A stretch of DNA of 64,000 bases from Phaeodactylum tricornutum CCAP 1055/1 (Eukaryota > Bacillariophyta > Bacillariophyceae > Surirellales > Neidiaceae), in assembly GCF_000150955.2 (NCBI RefSeq), contig NC_011670.1, positions 943,359-1,007,358 on the forward strand, read 5' to 3'. The translations under genes were made by a program, and so were the position numbers. Positions 9,901 through 20,500 of the stretch are shown here, one piece after another. The notes below the pieces were generated by a model. It ran no database searches, was not told the origin of the DNA, and saw nothing but the letters and a program-made list of their open reading frames with translations. The stretch's first letter is position 1, and each line of letters starts with the position of its first letter.

Positions 9901-11779
9901 AACAGATCTGAATGGAGCGGTAAGCTTTTTGCTTTTGTGAGATCAAGCGAGTGGACTGTTGAAGTAATAGGCTGGATTGCTTTCTCAAACTATTCGATAT
10001 GTTCTTACCTCTACAGTTACCGGTGGAACTCGGGCTGCCAAACATGTATTCTCTTCCATGGTTTACAGCGTGCTACGGGCACCCATGTCGTATTTTGATA
10101 CCACTCCGATGGGGAGGATTCTGAACCGATTTACATACGACATGGATGTGGTAGACATTTTGCTGACCCAGTCCATGAGCATGTTCATGATATCATGTAG
10201 CTGGTATTTTGCTGGAGTTATTGTAATGTGCACAATTCTTCCTTGGATAGCGTTGGCAATCTTTCCCGTTACAGTGATTTATTGGGTGCTGATGCTGCAT
10301 TATCGAAAATCAGGATCAGATCTACAACGTTTGGATGCTGTGTCACGTTCTCCTATCCAAGCGATGATATCAGAAGGTAAAGAATGCTGTCACCTCATTT
10401 TCCTGTAGTATCCAGTTTAAACGACTGATCCGATTTTTGTCTTTCAGGGCTCGATGGATCGGCCAGCATTCGAGTATTCCAACAAGAATACAATTTTTTG
10501 AAACGATTTCGTGCATTGACCGATCTCAACAGCTCTGCCTTGCTCAATTTCGTCTCTGCTCAACGATGGCTGGGTGTGCGTATCGAGCTGCTGGGTTCTT
10601 TGGTAGTCCTTATATCTTCATCATTAGTTGTAACTTTGAACGATTCCCTGCGGTTGGATCCTGGAATTGGTGAGTGGAATTCTTTTTAGAAAGTATCATG
10701 CCATCAAATACTGAGTATACTCAACAGTAACTTTCAAAGTTGGATTACTCATTATCTGGTCGAGTAACTTCACGATAACCTTGGGGTTCCTGGTAGACAC
10801 ATTCGCGGAAACTGAAGCTGCTATTACGGCGATAGAAAGAGTTGATGCCATGGCTGAGCTCCCTCGCGAAAGATCGATGAAGACGGACCCAGAACACACT
10901 GTGCGCTCATCTTGGCCAGAGAAAGGTGCGATCGAATTTAAGAATGTTTGCTTGCGTTACCGGGCAGGGCTTCCTTTGGCGTTGGACGGGTTGTCTTTTC
11001 GAATTCCCCCAGGTCTGAGTTGTGGCGTTGTAGGACGCACTGGTGCTGGTAAGAGCTCAATCTCAGTCGCGCTTTTTCGACTCGTCGAAATAGAATTTGG
11101 TGAGATCCTTCTCGACGGTATAAATTTGGCTACTTTGGGATTATCTGATGTTCGGGGTCGGCCAAACGGGATGACCATCATTCCGCAGGATCTATTCTTG
11201 GCCGGTACAACTTTGAGGGAATGCTTGGACCCTTTTGGTGTACGAGAAGACGAGGACATCTTGCAAGCTCTCAAAGCAGTTCGTTTGGCAAAGTCGAACG
11301 ATTTGGTTTCAAAGCTAGAGACGGCAGTGCACGAAGGAGGCTTGAACTACAGTGTGGGAGAACGGCAACTCTTGAACCTAGCAAGGGCACTGTTGTCCAA
11401 GCCCATGGTGCTGATTTTAGACGAGGCTACAGGTAGTGAAAAGCAGACCATGTTGTCCTATCTATATCCATTTGTCGTATCTCACTGGACCCCGATCACT
11501 TTCCCTACAGCTAGCGTTGACGGGGAGACTGATGCCTTTATCCAGCGGATGTTGCGGACGAAGTTTACTGACACGACGCTAATCACGGTGGCGCACCGGT
11601 TAAATACTATCATGGACTACGACTTGGTTTTGGTCATGGACCAAGGCAAAGCTGTCGAGCTGGGAAGGCCTGCCGATTTGCTGGCTCGACAAGAGCATGG
11701 TGTGTTTGCCGATTTAGTCAACGCGACTGGTCCCGAAAGCTCGAAGGCACTCCGAGCAATGGCAGATGCATCACAATAG
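6973..11779 (+). CDS. ABCC (MRP-type) ABC transporter, 11 exons
   Basis: Exons by hand: 6973-7238, 7331-7601, 7681-8052, 8116-8240, 8313-8467, 8539-9829, 9906-9919, 10017-10376, 10448-10669, 10728-11432, 11511-11779; they sum to 1350 codons in one frame (1349 residues). The layout is TMD1-NBD1-TMD2-NBD2 without the extra N-terminal TMD0, as in short MRPs. NBD1 has Walker A GPVGSGKST (about residue 497), signature LSGGQKQRVSLARA and Walker B LVLLDDPLSALD. NBD2 has Walker A GRTGAGKSS (about 1129), a degenerate signature SVGERQLLNLARA usual for ABCC, Walker B MVLILDEATAS and H-loop AHRLNT. Expected to export organic anions or glutathione conjugates across vacuolar or plasma membrane. Exon 7 is a 14-nt microexon joining ILR to VTGG through SEWS; the last intron (11433-11510) is 78 nt, stop-free and in frame. 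Confidence 0.9.
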
Positions 11780-12049
11780 ACTTAGACTGCGATAAAGTGA
11801 GAATTCAAGCTGGTTTCGTTTTTGAACTTTGTGACATCCTGCGTCTTTAGCAACTGCAGCATGAAGCGATTGAATTTCTTGAAAATAACAGTACTTTGAC
11901 ATTCATTTTCGATTGACTAAAAGGCAAGAGAGAAGCGCGGCGCAAAGATTCAATTTACATAAGAGGAAATTCACTAATCCGGCTACGACGAGGCCGCAAA
12001 ATCACTAATCCCGCCAAAACTCGAATTGTAAGTTACATAGGTGGGGCAA

Positions 12050-12205
12050 GAGCGGTATCCTAAGTTTTGACTGTTCGGCGCGCCGTAGATCCAAGTTGGC
12101 ACGTATTTATAGGTCATGCACTTTATTTCAGTTTGATATTGTATCGAAATTGATTTTGCTAGATTAGTTACAGCTAGGCCTGCGATGGAAGTTGTTCTCC
12201 AAACG
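12050..12205 (+). repeat. Left arm of diverged inverted repeat
   Basis: This arm matches the reverse complement of 13594-13740. Two blocks are well conserved: CGCGCCGTAGATCCAAGTT (19 bases, identical) near 12078 and a 29-base block from 12177 that starts GGCCTGCGATGGAA and ends TTGTTCTCCAAACG, with one mismatch. The DNA between the blocks is only patchily alike and differs in length. The arms are about 1.4 kb apart and enclose the broken ABC-domain copy. Confidence 0.65.
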
Positions 12206-13080
12206 ATGCACGGAGTACAATGCGGAATCTTTGGTTGAGCAGGCTCAAAGGATGCTGTCCTGTTAGTTTATATCAATTTCAAAACAGTTCTTGCGTATGC
12301 AGCTCCAACTGCTCTGGCCTGCAGAAAAGGTACAACAAGAATGTACCCATCTGTTCACTACCCATAAGTCTCAGTAATTCAATACAACTGCAATGGTGTT
12401 GGGGTCCCATTGATGTGTGGTAGACGCGCATTTTGGTACCCTTGTCGGCACTCACGTCAATGCCTGTCAATACAGGTTTTTACAAAATTGAACTGATGAT
12501 TGTCTGTTACAGCCTACCAATTGGAACTTTACTTTCGGCAAAGAAATCGTCTCTTTATTGATGGACACAGAAACCATGGTTGAGAACAACGTCAGGAAAA
12601 CGATGACCTACAAAGTTTAGGAGGCTAAACTATATTATTAGATCTTCGTGGTGACAACAGGGACTGCGGGGCGGAGAGTAGCTGTGTGAAGAGAAGATGG
12701 CAAGACAGGCGATGTCGTATCTTAGTTGTCGTTTGCAGATGACGATGAGACTTCTGGTCGGACGCTGATGAGTCAGGAGTTGTATCAACACTCTTGGACC
12801 TGACTAAAATGGAAGAAAACTGGTCTTGCTAACCATTTGGCGATTCCAAGCTTGACTAACAGTAAAGCAAGCCTAAACAATGCAGGAATATGGTAATTGT
12901 AATTCCGTTAAATAAAATCTACTATAGTTATTTTAAGGCAATCACCTCTCACTTTATTGTATTGTCAGAGTGGTGGCACTCTCTCTAAATTCTGTACCAA
13001 ACATTTCCGACTCATTGTTAGCGAAATGGCAAACTTTTTTCCACCATAATCTAAAAAAGGTTCAGGGCAGCCGCAAATCC

Positions 13081-13300
13081 TGGCTTGAGGCTCGTGAACT
13101 GATCCAGGACAAAGCGACTACCATTTGTGGACGCGACTTCCGACGCCTTCATTTAAAGCATGCTTCGCGCTTGGCTTAGAAATACGTTGTTGGTGACAAT
13201 AGCTAACTGTCTGAACACCACTACTGATTTAAATGTCGTGATTGTAATGGATGACGATCACTGCGTCGAAACGGGCCACTTGCCAACACTTCAGTTGCTT
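13081..13300 (+). pseudogene. Broken copy of an ABC transporter NBD2 C-terminus
   Basis: Two overlapping frames show ABC remnants in the right order. The first reads IQDKATTICGRDFRRLHLKH, matching Walker B/D-loop DEATASVDGETDAFIQRML of the neighbouring ABCC gene. The second reads LLVTIANCLNTTTDLNVVIV then MDDDHCVETG, matching LITVAHRLNTIMDYDLVLVM DQGKAVELG. Passing from one to the other needs a frameshift, and the first frame ends in a stop at the junction. The catalytic H-loop His is Asn. No intron interrupts the D-loop, unlike the intact gene. It is too diverged to be a recent copy. Confidence 0.6.
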
Positions 13301-13593
13301 CCGCCTTTGTGTAGCGGATCGTTCACATCAGCCTTCCTTTCTTGCCTGGCTCCCTTGTGGCTGACTGCCTGAAGAGCATACGGTACCTGTTTGCAGTTTT
13401 CGATCTTGAAAGGATCAAGAAACTCCTACAAACACTACTTGTGCACTGACTGGAAGGAAACGTTTTGCAAGGCATAGGCATATCGGAGCGATATAGCACA
13501 TGCGCGTTGACAAACTGCAAAGTTCCACTCTCGAGCCACTTTCATAAAAAAAATCGATAGATCATTTCCCAGGATACCTCCTGCGGAAGAAGC

Positions 13594-13740
13594 CGTTTGG
13601 AGAACAAATTCCATCGCAGGCCTCAAACTGGTACCAATTCAGCGCAGAAATAACGAATATGACCTTTAAATCCGTTTAATAACTTGGATCTACGGCGCGT
13701 TGAAAAGTCAATACTTAGGAAACTACTCGCGCATTGAATT
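13594..13740 (-). repeat. Right arm of diverged inverted repeat
   Basis: Reverse-complement partner of 12050-12205. On the minus strand the arm continues into a frame (13626-13435) starting near LRPAMEFVLQTASSAGGILG. The left arm reads LRPAMEVVLQTMHGVQCGIF before breaking. The shared reading frame suggests the arms are two copies of an old coding segment rather than transposon ends; the family was not recognised. Confidence 0.55.
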
Positions 13741-14270
13741 GGACACACATACTGTTTCAGTTTGACCATCATGGTTTTGACAGGATAAATGATTTTTCAG
13801 CGTCGTCGTAGTAGTGAATTTCCTCTATTGGAATCGAGAATGTCAGTACACATATCGGAAAACACGTAGATTAATTAATAGATCGACAGTCATTTTACAT
13901 AGTTTTTGATTTGGCGATGAAATTGCTCACTGTCTCTTACCAAAAACGAAATTTGGAATTTTCTCGATATATTTACAATATGAGAGTTATGTCCACTGCG
14001 CTTTAATTAATAGTAAGAATATGATAAACAATCAAAAACACACAACGAAGTTGATTGAGGAGGGTCATTTTGAAATGACCACTACTAGGATGAGTCTCAC
14101 AGTCAGTTCGATTCAGCGTCTCACGCGCTTTACAAACCTTGATAGAGAGTAAGCTTGCTTTTCCGGAGAGACTCCTGACAATAAAGAAGCTCTCCATCCC
14201 GGGCTCGAACGTGCAGCACACTCGCGTCAAAATTGACGCTCAATTCTGGTTTTAGGGTAATCGATCCATT

Positions 14271-17200
14271 ATGAAGGAGTTTTGTTTGACCTGGGAAGAG
14301 TTTGAAGAACTTTTCGGCTTAGAGGAGGAAGAGTACAAGCAATTTGCTCCTAGCTGGCTTCAATATGTGCCCCCAACTCGTGTTGATCGGAGCATTGCCA
14401 CCATTTTGCAGGAATACAGGGATGCGAGAAACGCCGCGGATCGTCTTGAAAAGGCCCTTCGTACTGCTGGCGTTCCCATTCCTGAAGATATTCCCTACGA
14501 AGAAGCTAAACAGAAGATTTCCGAAATCACTTTGCTTTTGAACGCCAATGCGATGTCGGAACGTAATCACAGCGAACAAACGAAGCTGTCCCAAGAGCTT
14601 GAAAGGTACACGGTGTCGCTTATGGCGTCGGATGAGTACCAACGAGAGCTACAGAGGCAGGAGGAAGAATGGGAAGAATCTCAAAGTGTAGAAAATCAGA
14701 ATGCTCTGCGGCTGTTACGGCGACACATGCCGGTCAATATCCGATTCTTGTCTGAGGCCACGCTTCATGAAGGACATGGACTACCTAAAGCGCTTGCACG
14801 AAAGTTTAAGAGAACAGATATCCTTCAGTTGATCCGCATGGCTCCGGGTGAAATTGCACGCTTGCATCCCAGTACGTTGGACAACTTGAAAACATCAGGA
14901 TTGACACTAACGGAACGCAGGGCATTGCACGAGCATCTTAAGACATTGAGGCCAAAATGGGAGCGCCATAAAGATGCTGCATCCTCTCGTAAGCTTAGGT
15001 GGTACCAAATGCTGGAGAGAAAACTCAGGGAATCAATTGGGGCATGGGATCGACATGTGGATCTTTATGGTGGAACGGTATTGCTATCATCGTCCTCGCA
15101 CTTAAACGAACAGCACAAATGCAACATGTTGGGCAACCTATGCCCGTTCAAAGCCAATGCTGCTGTAGACTACAGTGGAGACTACGGCTTTCCAGTAGGA
15201 GACGAGTATGAGGCTGTTGACGTAACTGTGGCGACGCAGCTTCCTTCGATGCTTTTCAAACAAGCGACTGATTTCGCAAGACCTTCGTTTCTTTCCAGCA
15301 TTGTCAGTCGACCCACTTCAGAATCGTCAGCTCTGATAAAAAATGGGCTCCCTTCCATCTCACCCACCGATGGGTATAAAAGAGCCGCCGCTGCCGACAA
15401 GAATCTTTCCAGCATTGTCAGTCGACCCACTTCAGAATCGTCAGCTCTGATAAAAAATGGGCTCCCTTCCATCTCACCTACCGATGGGTATAAAAGAGCC
15501 GCCGCTGCCGACAAGATGGCTTCGCCATCAAATCAGAATTTTTTTGAGCAAAAGGATAATGTCCAAACTGTAAGAGCGGAGTCTATGCCACACTTTGCCA
15601 GTGGAGAAGCCCTTCAGAGAAATCTTAAGCAAAAATTGCATACTCAATCAAGGGGAGATTTGAGTACTGTCGGATCGGAATATTCGTCTCCAGTCATCAA
15701 GAAGAGACATGAATCAACATCCGATCTGGAAGGACCTGCGAGTACTCCGAAACAAACAGACGATGGTCGAGCTCGGACTTCTTTCATTTGTCTGCAAGAT
15801 TTCTATGCAGGAAAAGATATTCAGCTATTTGCAGCCGAAGAAACCTACAAGGAGGTGAATTTGGCGATAGATCGGATCGAGACACAGTTGGATATATGGA
15901 TCACGGCTTTCGTTGCTGGCGAGGAAATTGACGACGATGGCAAAGATGGACTTGTTATAGCGTTTGACTCTGGGTTGGCCCAACTGCACCCCATCATTGA
16001 AAAACTCGCCAAAGGTGTCAATTGTGTCACTCGAAGTGTAATCGAATGTGAAATTACGGAGGATTTCGTGGCAATGTTAAAGGTTTTCTTCAGCTTCATA
16101 ATGGGAAGAATGAAAGAGCTGCGTATTAAAAACAAACCTACAAGGATGAAGATTAGGGAATTGAATGAGTCGGTTTCTAGGATCCATGAACGAAATATGA
16201 AGAACTTGCGAAAGCTCGGAGTAAGAAAGCCACAAAGAGTTAGAGTTATACGTTCCATTTCACAGATTGCTCAAGAGAAAATGGGATTGAAGCGACAGCA
16301 GAAAATAAAGAAAAAGAGAAGGGAGGGCGGAACAGTGGACAGCCAACGATATGACATCGTTGACTGTGAGGGTATTTCAAAGACAATTGACGCTTCCAAC
16401 GCAATAAAGGATAGCGCCTTCCTGAATACGTCGGCTGCACCGGGTCGCAGTGACAACTTTTCAGAATTGGGTACAGTTGGAGAATCAATGGACTATAAAG
16501 TGGTCGAAGCACCCGTTTCAAAAAAGGTTACTGGCAGCCACATAAGTAAGCAGAGCAATGGCCTGCCCAGCGCCTTAAACACTTTTCGCAGTTCAGTCGT
16601 TCGCGCGGAGGACTTCCGAGACCGCGAAAACCTGAAATGGCAACTCGTTCGCCAGTCTGAGGAAGCCCTCCAAAGAAAACTGAAGCTTGAAAAGGCTATG
16701 AACAATGCCGGGATTACTGATCCTGATCAAACTATCCCATATGACGTCGCAGAAGCAAAAATAGTCGAAATTTCGAGGCATATGACCGAGCTTGGATGCT
16801 ACCACCCCGAACACTTCCAGCTCGAGCAAGAATTGGAGAAGTACTCAGCAGCACTCGCGTCGTCGGATGAATACAAGCATGCATTAGACAGGAAAGAAAT
16901 GGAATGGGAACAAAGCGTCGTAGAGCTGAACAGAGATGCACTCATTCGCATTCGCCGGCATATGGCCGTTAATGTTCGAAACATGTCTGAATCTGAACTT
17001 TGTACTTTGCCGACGCCGAGTGGGAAATTATTGCCCAAGTCTATTGCCAGAAAATTTAAGAGAACGAGTGTTTTGCAACTTCTACGGCTTGATCCGAGGG
17101 ACATCGAGAAGATGCACTTCGCAACTCTTGAAGCATTGAGCCTGTCTGGACTCACTATTACGGAGAGAAGAGCGCTTCACGAACACATTCGATCCATAGG

Positions 17201-17555
17201 TACCAAATGGGAAACAAAGCGTTCATTTAAGGCCACAGAACGAAAAGTTCTCTGGTACAATCAGATGAAATCCAAATTCAAGAATGAGCTGCAGATCTGG
17301 GAGAAGCATGTCGATAATCACGAGCCGTCCGGAAATCACGTATGTCTCTTCAGCGGAACGCAGTGTCCCGTCCAAACAGACGAGTCTTTTGACTATAGCC
17401 AAGACTACGGATTTTCTGAAGGCGACGACTATGAAAGGCTGGTTGTTACCAAAGAGGATGTCGAAAACCTTTCGGAAAAAGCTATAAAAGAGGCTCATAT
17501 GGCAGTACAACTGAGAAAACAATTTTGGACAGACGTTAGTTGTAAGCAAAACTAA
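14271..17555 (+). CDS. Unrecognised 1094-residue protein with a duplicated domain
   Basis: Intronless. Residues about 45-310 and about 780-1080 are two copies of one helical domain. Shared blocks are EKAL/EKAM near the start, SDEYQREL/SDEYKHAL, LLRRHMPVNIR/RIRRHMAVNVR, KALARKFKRT/KSIARKFKRT, SGLTLTERRALHEHL/SGLTITERRALHEHI and a tail with Cys, FDYSQDYGF-like acidic Tyr blocks and a DDYE motif. Between them lie a Ser-rich linker with a near-perfect 38-residue tandem repeat (15291-15515) and a helical segment of about 150 residues (near 505-655), then a basic KIKKKRREGG stretch that could be a nuclear signal. No known enzyme or binding motif was recognised. The gene converges on UTP12 with only 16 bp between the stops. 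Confidence 0.85.
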   Translation: MKEFCLTWEEFEELFGLEEEEYKQFAPSWLQYVPPTRVDRSIATILQEYRDARNAADRLEKALRTAGVPIPEDIPYEEAKQKISEITLLLNANAMSERNHSEQTKLSQELERYTVSLMASDEYQRELQRQEEEWEESQSVENQNALRLLRRHMPVNIRFLSEATLHEGHGLPKALARKFKRTDILQLIRMAPGEIARLHPSTLDNLKTSGLTLTERRALHEHLKTLRPKWERHKDAASSRKLRWYQMLERKLRESIGAWDRHVDLYGGTVLLSSSSHLNEQHKCNMLGNLCPFKANAAVDYSGDYGFPVGDEYEAVDVTVATQLPSMLFKQATDFARPSFLSSIVSRPTSESSALIKNGLPSISPTDGYKRAAAADKNLSSIVSRPTSESSALIKNGLPSISPTDGYKRAAAADKMASPSNQNFFEQKDNVQTVRAESMPHFASGEALQRNLKQKLHTQSRGDLSTVGSEYSSPVIKKRHESTSDLEGPASTPKQTDDGRARTSFICLQDFYAGKDIQLFAAEETYKEVNLAIDRIETQLDIWITAFVAGEEIDDDGKDGLVIAFDSGLAQLHPIIEKLAKGVNCVTRSVIECEITEDFVAMLKVFFSFIMGRMKELRIKNKPTRMKIRELNESVSRIHERNMKNLRKLGVRKPQRVRVIRSISQIAQEKMGLKRQQKIKKKRREGGTVDSQRYDIVDCEGISKTIDASNAIKDSAFLNTSAAPGRSDNFSELGTVGESMDYKVVEAPVSKKVTGSHISKQSNGLPSALNTFRSSVVRAEDFRDRENLKWQLVRQSEEALQRKLKLEKAMNNAGITDPDQTIPYDVAEAKIVEISRHMTELGCYHPEHFQLEQELEKYSAALASSDEYKHALDRKEMEWEQSVVELNRDALIRIRRHMAVNVRNMSESELCTLPTPSGKLLPKSIARKFKRTSVLQLLRLDPRDIEKMHFATLEALSLSGLTITERRALHEHIRSIGTKWETKRSFKATERKVLWYNQMKSKFKNELQIWEKHVDNHEPSGNHVCLFSGTQCPVQTDESFDYSQDYGFSEGDDYERLVVTKEDVENLSEKAIKEAHMAVQLRKQFWTDVSCKQN
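15291..15515 (+). repeat. 114-bp tandem duplication inside a coding region
   Basis: Units start at 15291 and 15405 (period 114 bp, 38 codons, frame kept). The shared 111 bases differ at one position, a synonymous CCC/CCT Pro codon. The encoded unit starts LSSIVSRPTSESSALIKNG and ends with KRAAAADK. Such low divergence implies a recent duplication or ongoing copy-number change. Confidence 0.9.
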
Positions 17556-17571
17556 AGAATGTCTATATCTT

Positions 17572-20500
17572 TCAATCCTTTCTCTTCCTTGACCGGCCTT
17601 TCAGTGCAGCGGCAACATCACTGCCAAGCCCAAGTCCTGCCCAAATATCTTCGGGGGATTGACTGTCGTCAGGTAAGAATGATTTCTTTCCATTGGATGA
17701 TACTCTGGCAATCATTCTCAAAGCAGCCAGATTATACCCAACCATATCCCGGGCTTCTGACAGTCGCAGACGAGTAAGACGTCGAACCTCGCAAATGGGC
17801 GTCGCAAGAGAGCGGCTTGCAAGGAGCTGATCAAGAGGGAAAACGTGAATGAGAGAGCAGTCAAACAATACGCCTGAAACGGAAATCACTTAAATGAACG
17901 AGCTCGGAAATTTGGATATAAAATGTGTCAACACAAGGTAGCCAGAGTAGCGTTTCTGGAATTCTGACAGGTAAAGCGTACAATTCTTTCTTCATTGCTC
18001 GCGTGAATATTGGCCCAGAGAGAGAAAATACGACTTACTTGGTTTTGATGGGTTTTGATAAGAAAGATGCCAACTCGAGAGCAAAGTTCAACTCCTTGGC
18101 CGTCTCGAAGCAAATTTGTCAAGTAGAAAAATAAGCGTTCAATGTGACTCAGAGACAATACAAGCAAACTCTGTTCGAGTTCAGAATTCTTAATCGACCG
18201 TAGTATCCATAGAACGTACTGCGCAGGTTCGAGCCCTAGAAGCATTGGATTGGGAGAACGTTTTCCCCAAGATTCTTGACCTTTTCTGAAGGATTCGAGT
18301 TCAGTGTCTGCCTGTTCTAACCCATCCATTATCCTATCACCTCCGGATACACTCATTATGCTTTGCTTAACAGCTGCCTCACTTTGCGGCTCATCATGCT
18401 GTCCTTCATCATCGTCGATATCACTCCTTCGATCGAGAATGCCAGCTGTACCTCCTTCGTCACGACTACTAACTTTCTCAAAAGCCGTCTCAAGCGCTCT
18501 TTCACGTTCTTCGTCCAAAAATACAATGTCGTTAGTACGCTCCCACACACGCACCTGGCGATCCATGGCTCCTGTCAACACAAAAGCCCCAGTTCTGCTC
18601 AACGCCAAACAGTTGACCTCGGCGCAATGTCCTTTCAAAACAAGAATCTGTTGGAACCGATCTCCGTCCCAATACCTGACAGTTCCATCTTTGCTCGTGC
18701 TAAAGAAGTTGTGAGTTCGGGTGACAAAGCGTACGTCGGTAATGGAGTCTTCGTGACCATGAAGCGTCCGATGGGTGTCCCCGAAGTCTAAGCCCCAAAG
18801 TTTGATGGTCTTGTCTGCACCCGAAGTTGCCAGAAGTATGTCATCATCGCTGGCATCGACAGCCAACGCAGGTAGCTTGTGACCGTATAAATTCAAGAAT
18901 AACTTGAGCGAATCGTCAAAAAAGACTTTGACGGTACAGTCTAGCGTCGACACAAACACCATGCGCTTTGAACGCTCTATCAAATTTGAGTATCTTACCG
19001 CGACAACATCATCTGTCATCTTGATGGTGCGACTGAGTACAATTATAGGAATGCCCCCTTCATCGTCGGCTGCACTCTCAATTTCCCAGAACTTTACAGT
19101 CTTATCTGCCGAGCCAGTAGCCAGCGCAATGGATGTATCCGAAGCGTTCGGCCGACGAATGTCAAGACTCCATATCGCACCATCGTGGGCGTTTTCTTCC
19201 GAATCAACCACATCGCCAGCAGAGATGTCAATAATGAGTAAGTGGCCTTCCCTCGTTCCGACGATAATATGCGTATTGCCAGGAAGAAACGCAGCACATA
19301 ACCCATAGCATGACAATTTTTTCCCTTTCCTCGACGACAAAATGGTCGGTGAAACAGATTGAATAACATTCCTTGAGGTCACATTCCAAATCTTTGCGAC
19401 ACTTTTCGAGATAGTGCAGACCAAGTTGTCATCGGAAGAAAGGACAACAGCACGAATTCCTGATGGATGACCGTGCATATCTAGCGTGGCAACTTTGCTG
19501 GAAAGTACTAAGCTTACATTTTCGCTGTCAAATATCATGAACAACGGATCAGGATGAGCATGCAAAGGATGCCTTCTTGCTATAAAAAAAACAAACTTAC
19601 CTCCCCTTTTTTCGTTCCAGCATATGCGTCTCAAGAGCGTTGCTCGACAACACACAAACTACACGGGCCAGTTCGCCTTTTTCTTTGTTGCGGAGAAATG
19701 CAAAACCTCGCACTTTCTGACTTGCATGCACTGTCGTAACATATTCAAATTCATCGGACGCCTTCATGAGTTCAGGGTCCATAATGCTGGACTCCAGCAA
19801 AGCACCGTCGCCTTGTTCGTCAGAAGAAGAGTTTGGATCGTCGAGGATGCCTCTTTTCTGTCCGCTCTTACTCGTTCCATCGTTAGTCTTTCTCTTTTCT
19901 TTTTCATGACGGCGTCGTAGACGGCGTTGGCGTTTCTTACTGCTGTCTTGTAGATTTCGAATGAGGTAAACATCAATATTTTTTGAGCTGCTGTGTAAAA
20001 CACCAACATATTTTCCTAATGGGTGAAAGTGGATACAGCAAATCCTCTCAGCAGAAGTCGAAACGTTTTGGGGCGGTACCAGAGCTCCCATAAATGAACA
20101 GACATCGTCGTGGTTCCCAGTCATTGCCAGCTTGCTTTCATCATGGGTCATACTGGCTGAATCACCAGTACCACGCCTCGGTGATTGGACTGACCAGACT
20201 CTGGCCTGACCATCGCTACCCCCAGTAATTAATCGCCATCTGAGAGGTTCGTCTGCCTCAAGGCTCAGCTGCATAAGAGCAGATCCCCATACTTCGCCTC
20301 GGTGGGTAGCTATCGTTTGCGTGCAACACTGTCCTTGCAAATCCCAAACCTTGACAAGTCCATCCAGGCTGGTAGTAATCAAGCCATCCAAGCCCACCAA
20401 GGACACAAAATCGAGGTCAGTTATCGCACCACGGTGTCCAATAAGTCGAAAAAGTCCAATCTCTGCAACGGTGTCCCACAACACGACCGATCCATCGCTG

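Larger units (their letters stand above)
11780..14270. other. Decayed region without an intact gene
   Basis: About 2.5 kb between the transporter and the next gene. It holds two diverged inverted repeat arms (12050-12205 and 13594-13740), a broken ABC-domain copy near 13081-13300, short coding-like scraps near 12290-12360 and AT-rich spacer. No frame longer than 75 codons is open. A TCACAGTCA motif lies at 14097, about 165 bp before the next start. Confidence 0.5.

Noticed and set aside
12765-12808. Hammerhead-ribozyme-like core: CTGATGA followed by a GTCAGG/CCTGAC stem
   Set aside because: The sequence after the stem is TAAA rather than the required GAAA, and no flanking helices I and III could be paired. 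Probably chance within decayed DNA.
14170-14215. tRNA-like T-loop (GTTCGAGCC on the minus strand)
   Set aside because: The arms beside the loop do not pair, and no acceptor or anticodon stems were found upstream.
19576-19600. A 21-25 nt intron in UTP12 using the first AG after GTAAGT
   Set aside because: The 21-nt form breaks the reading phase, and the 25-nt form is far shorter than other introns here. The acceptor at 19525 gives a 76-nt intron, correct phase and a better family match.
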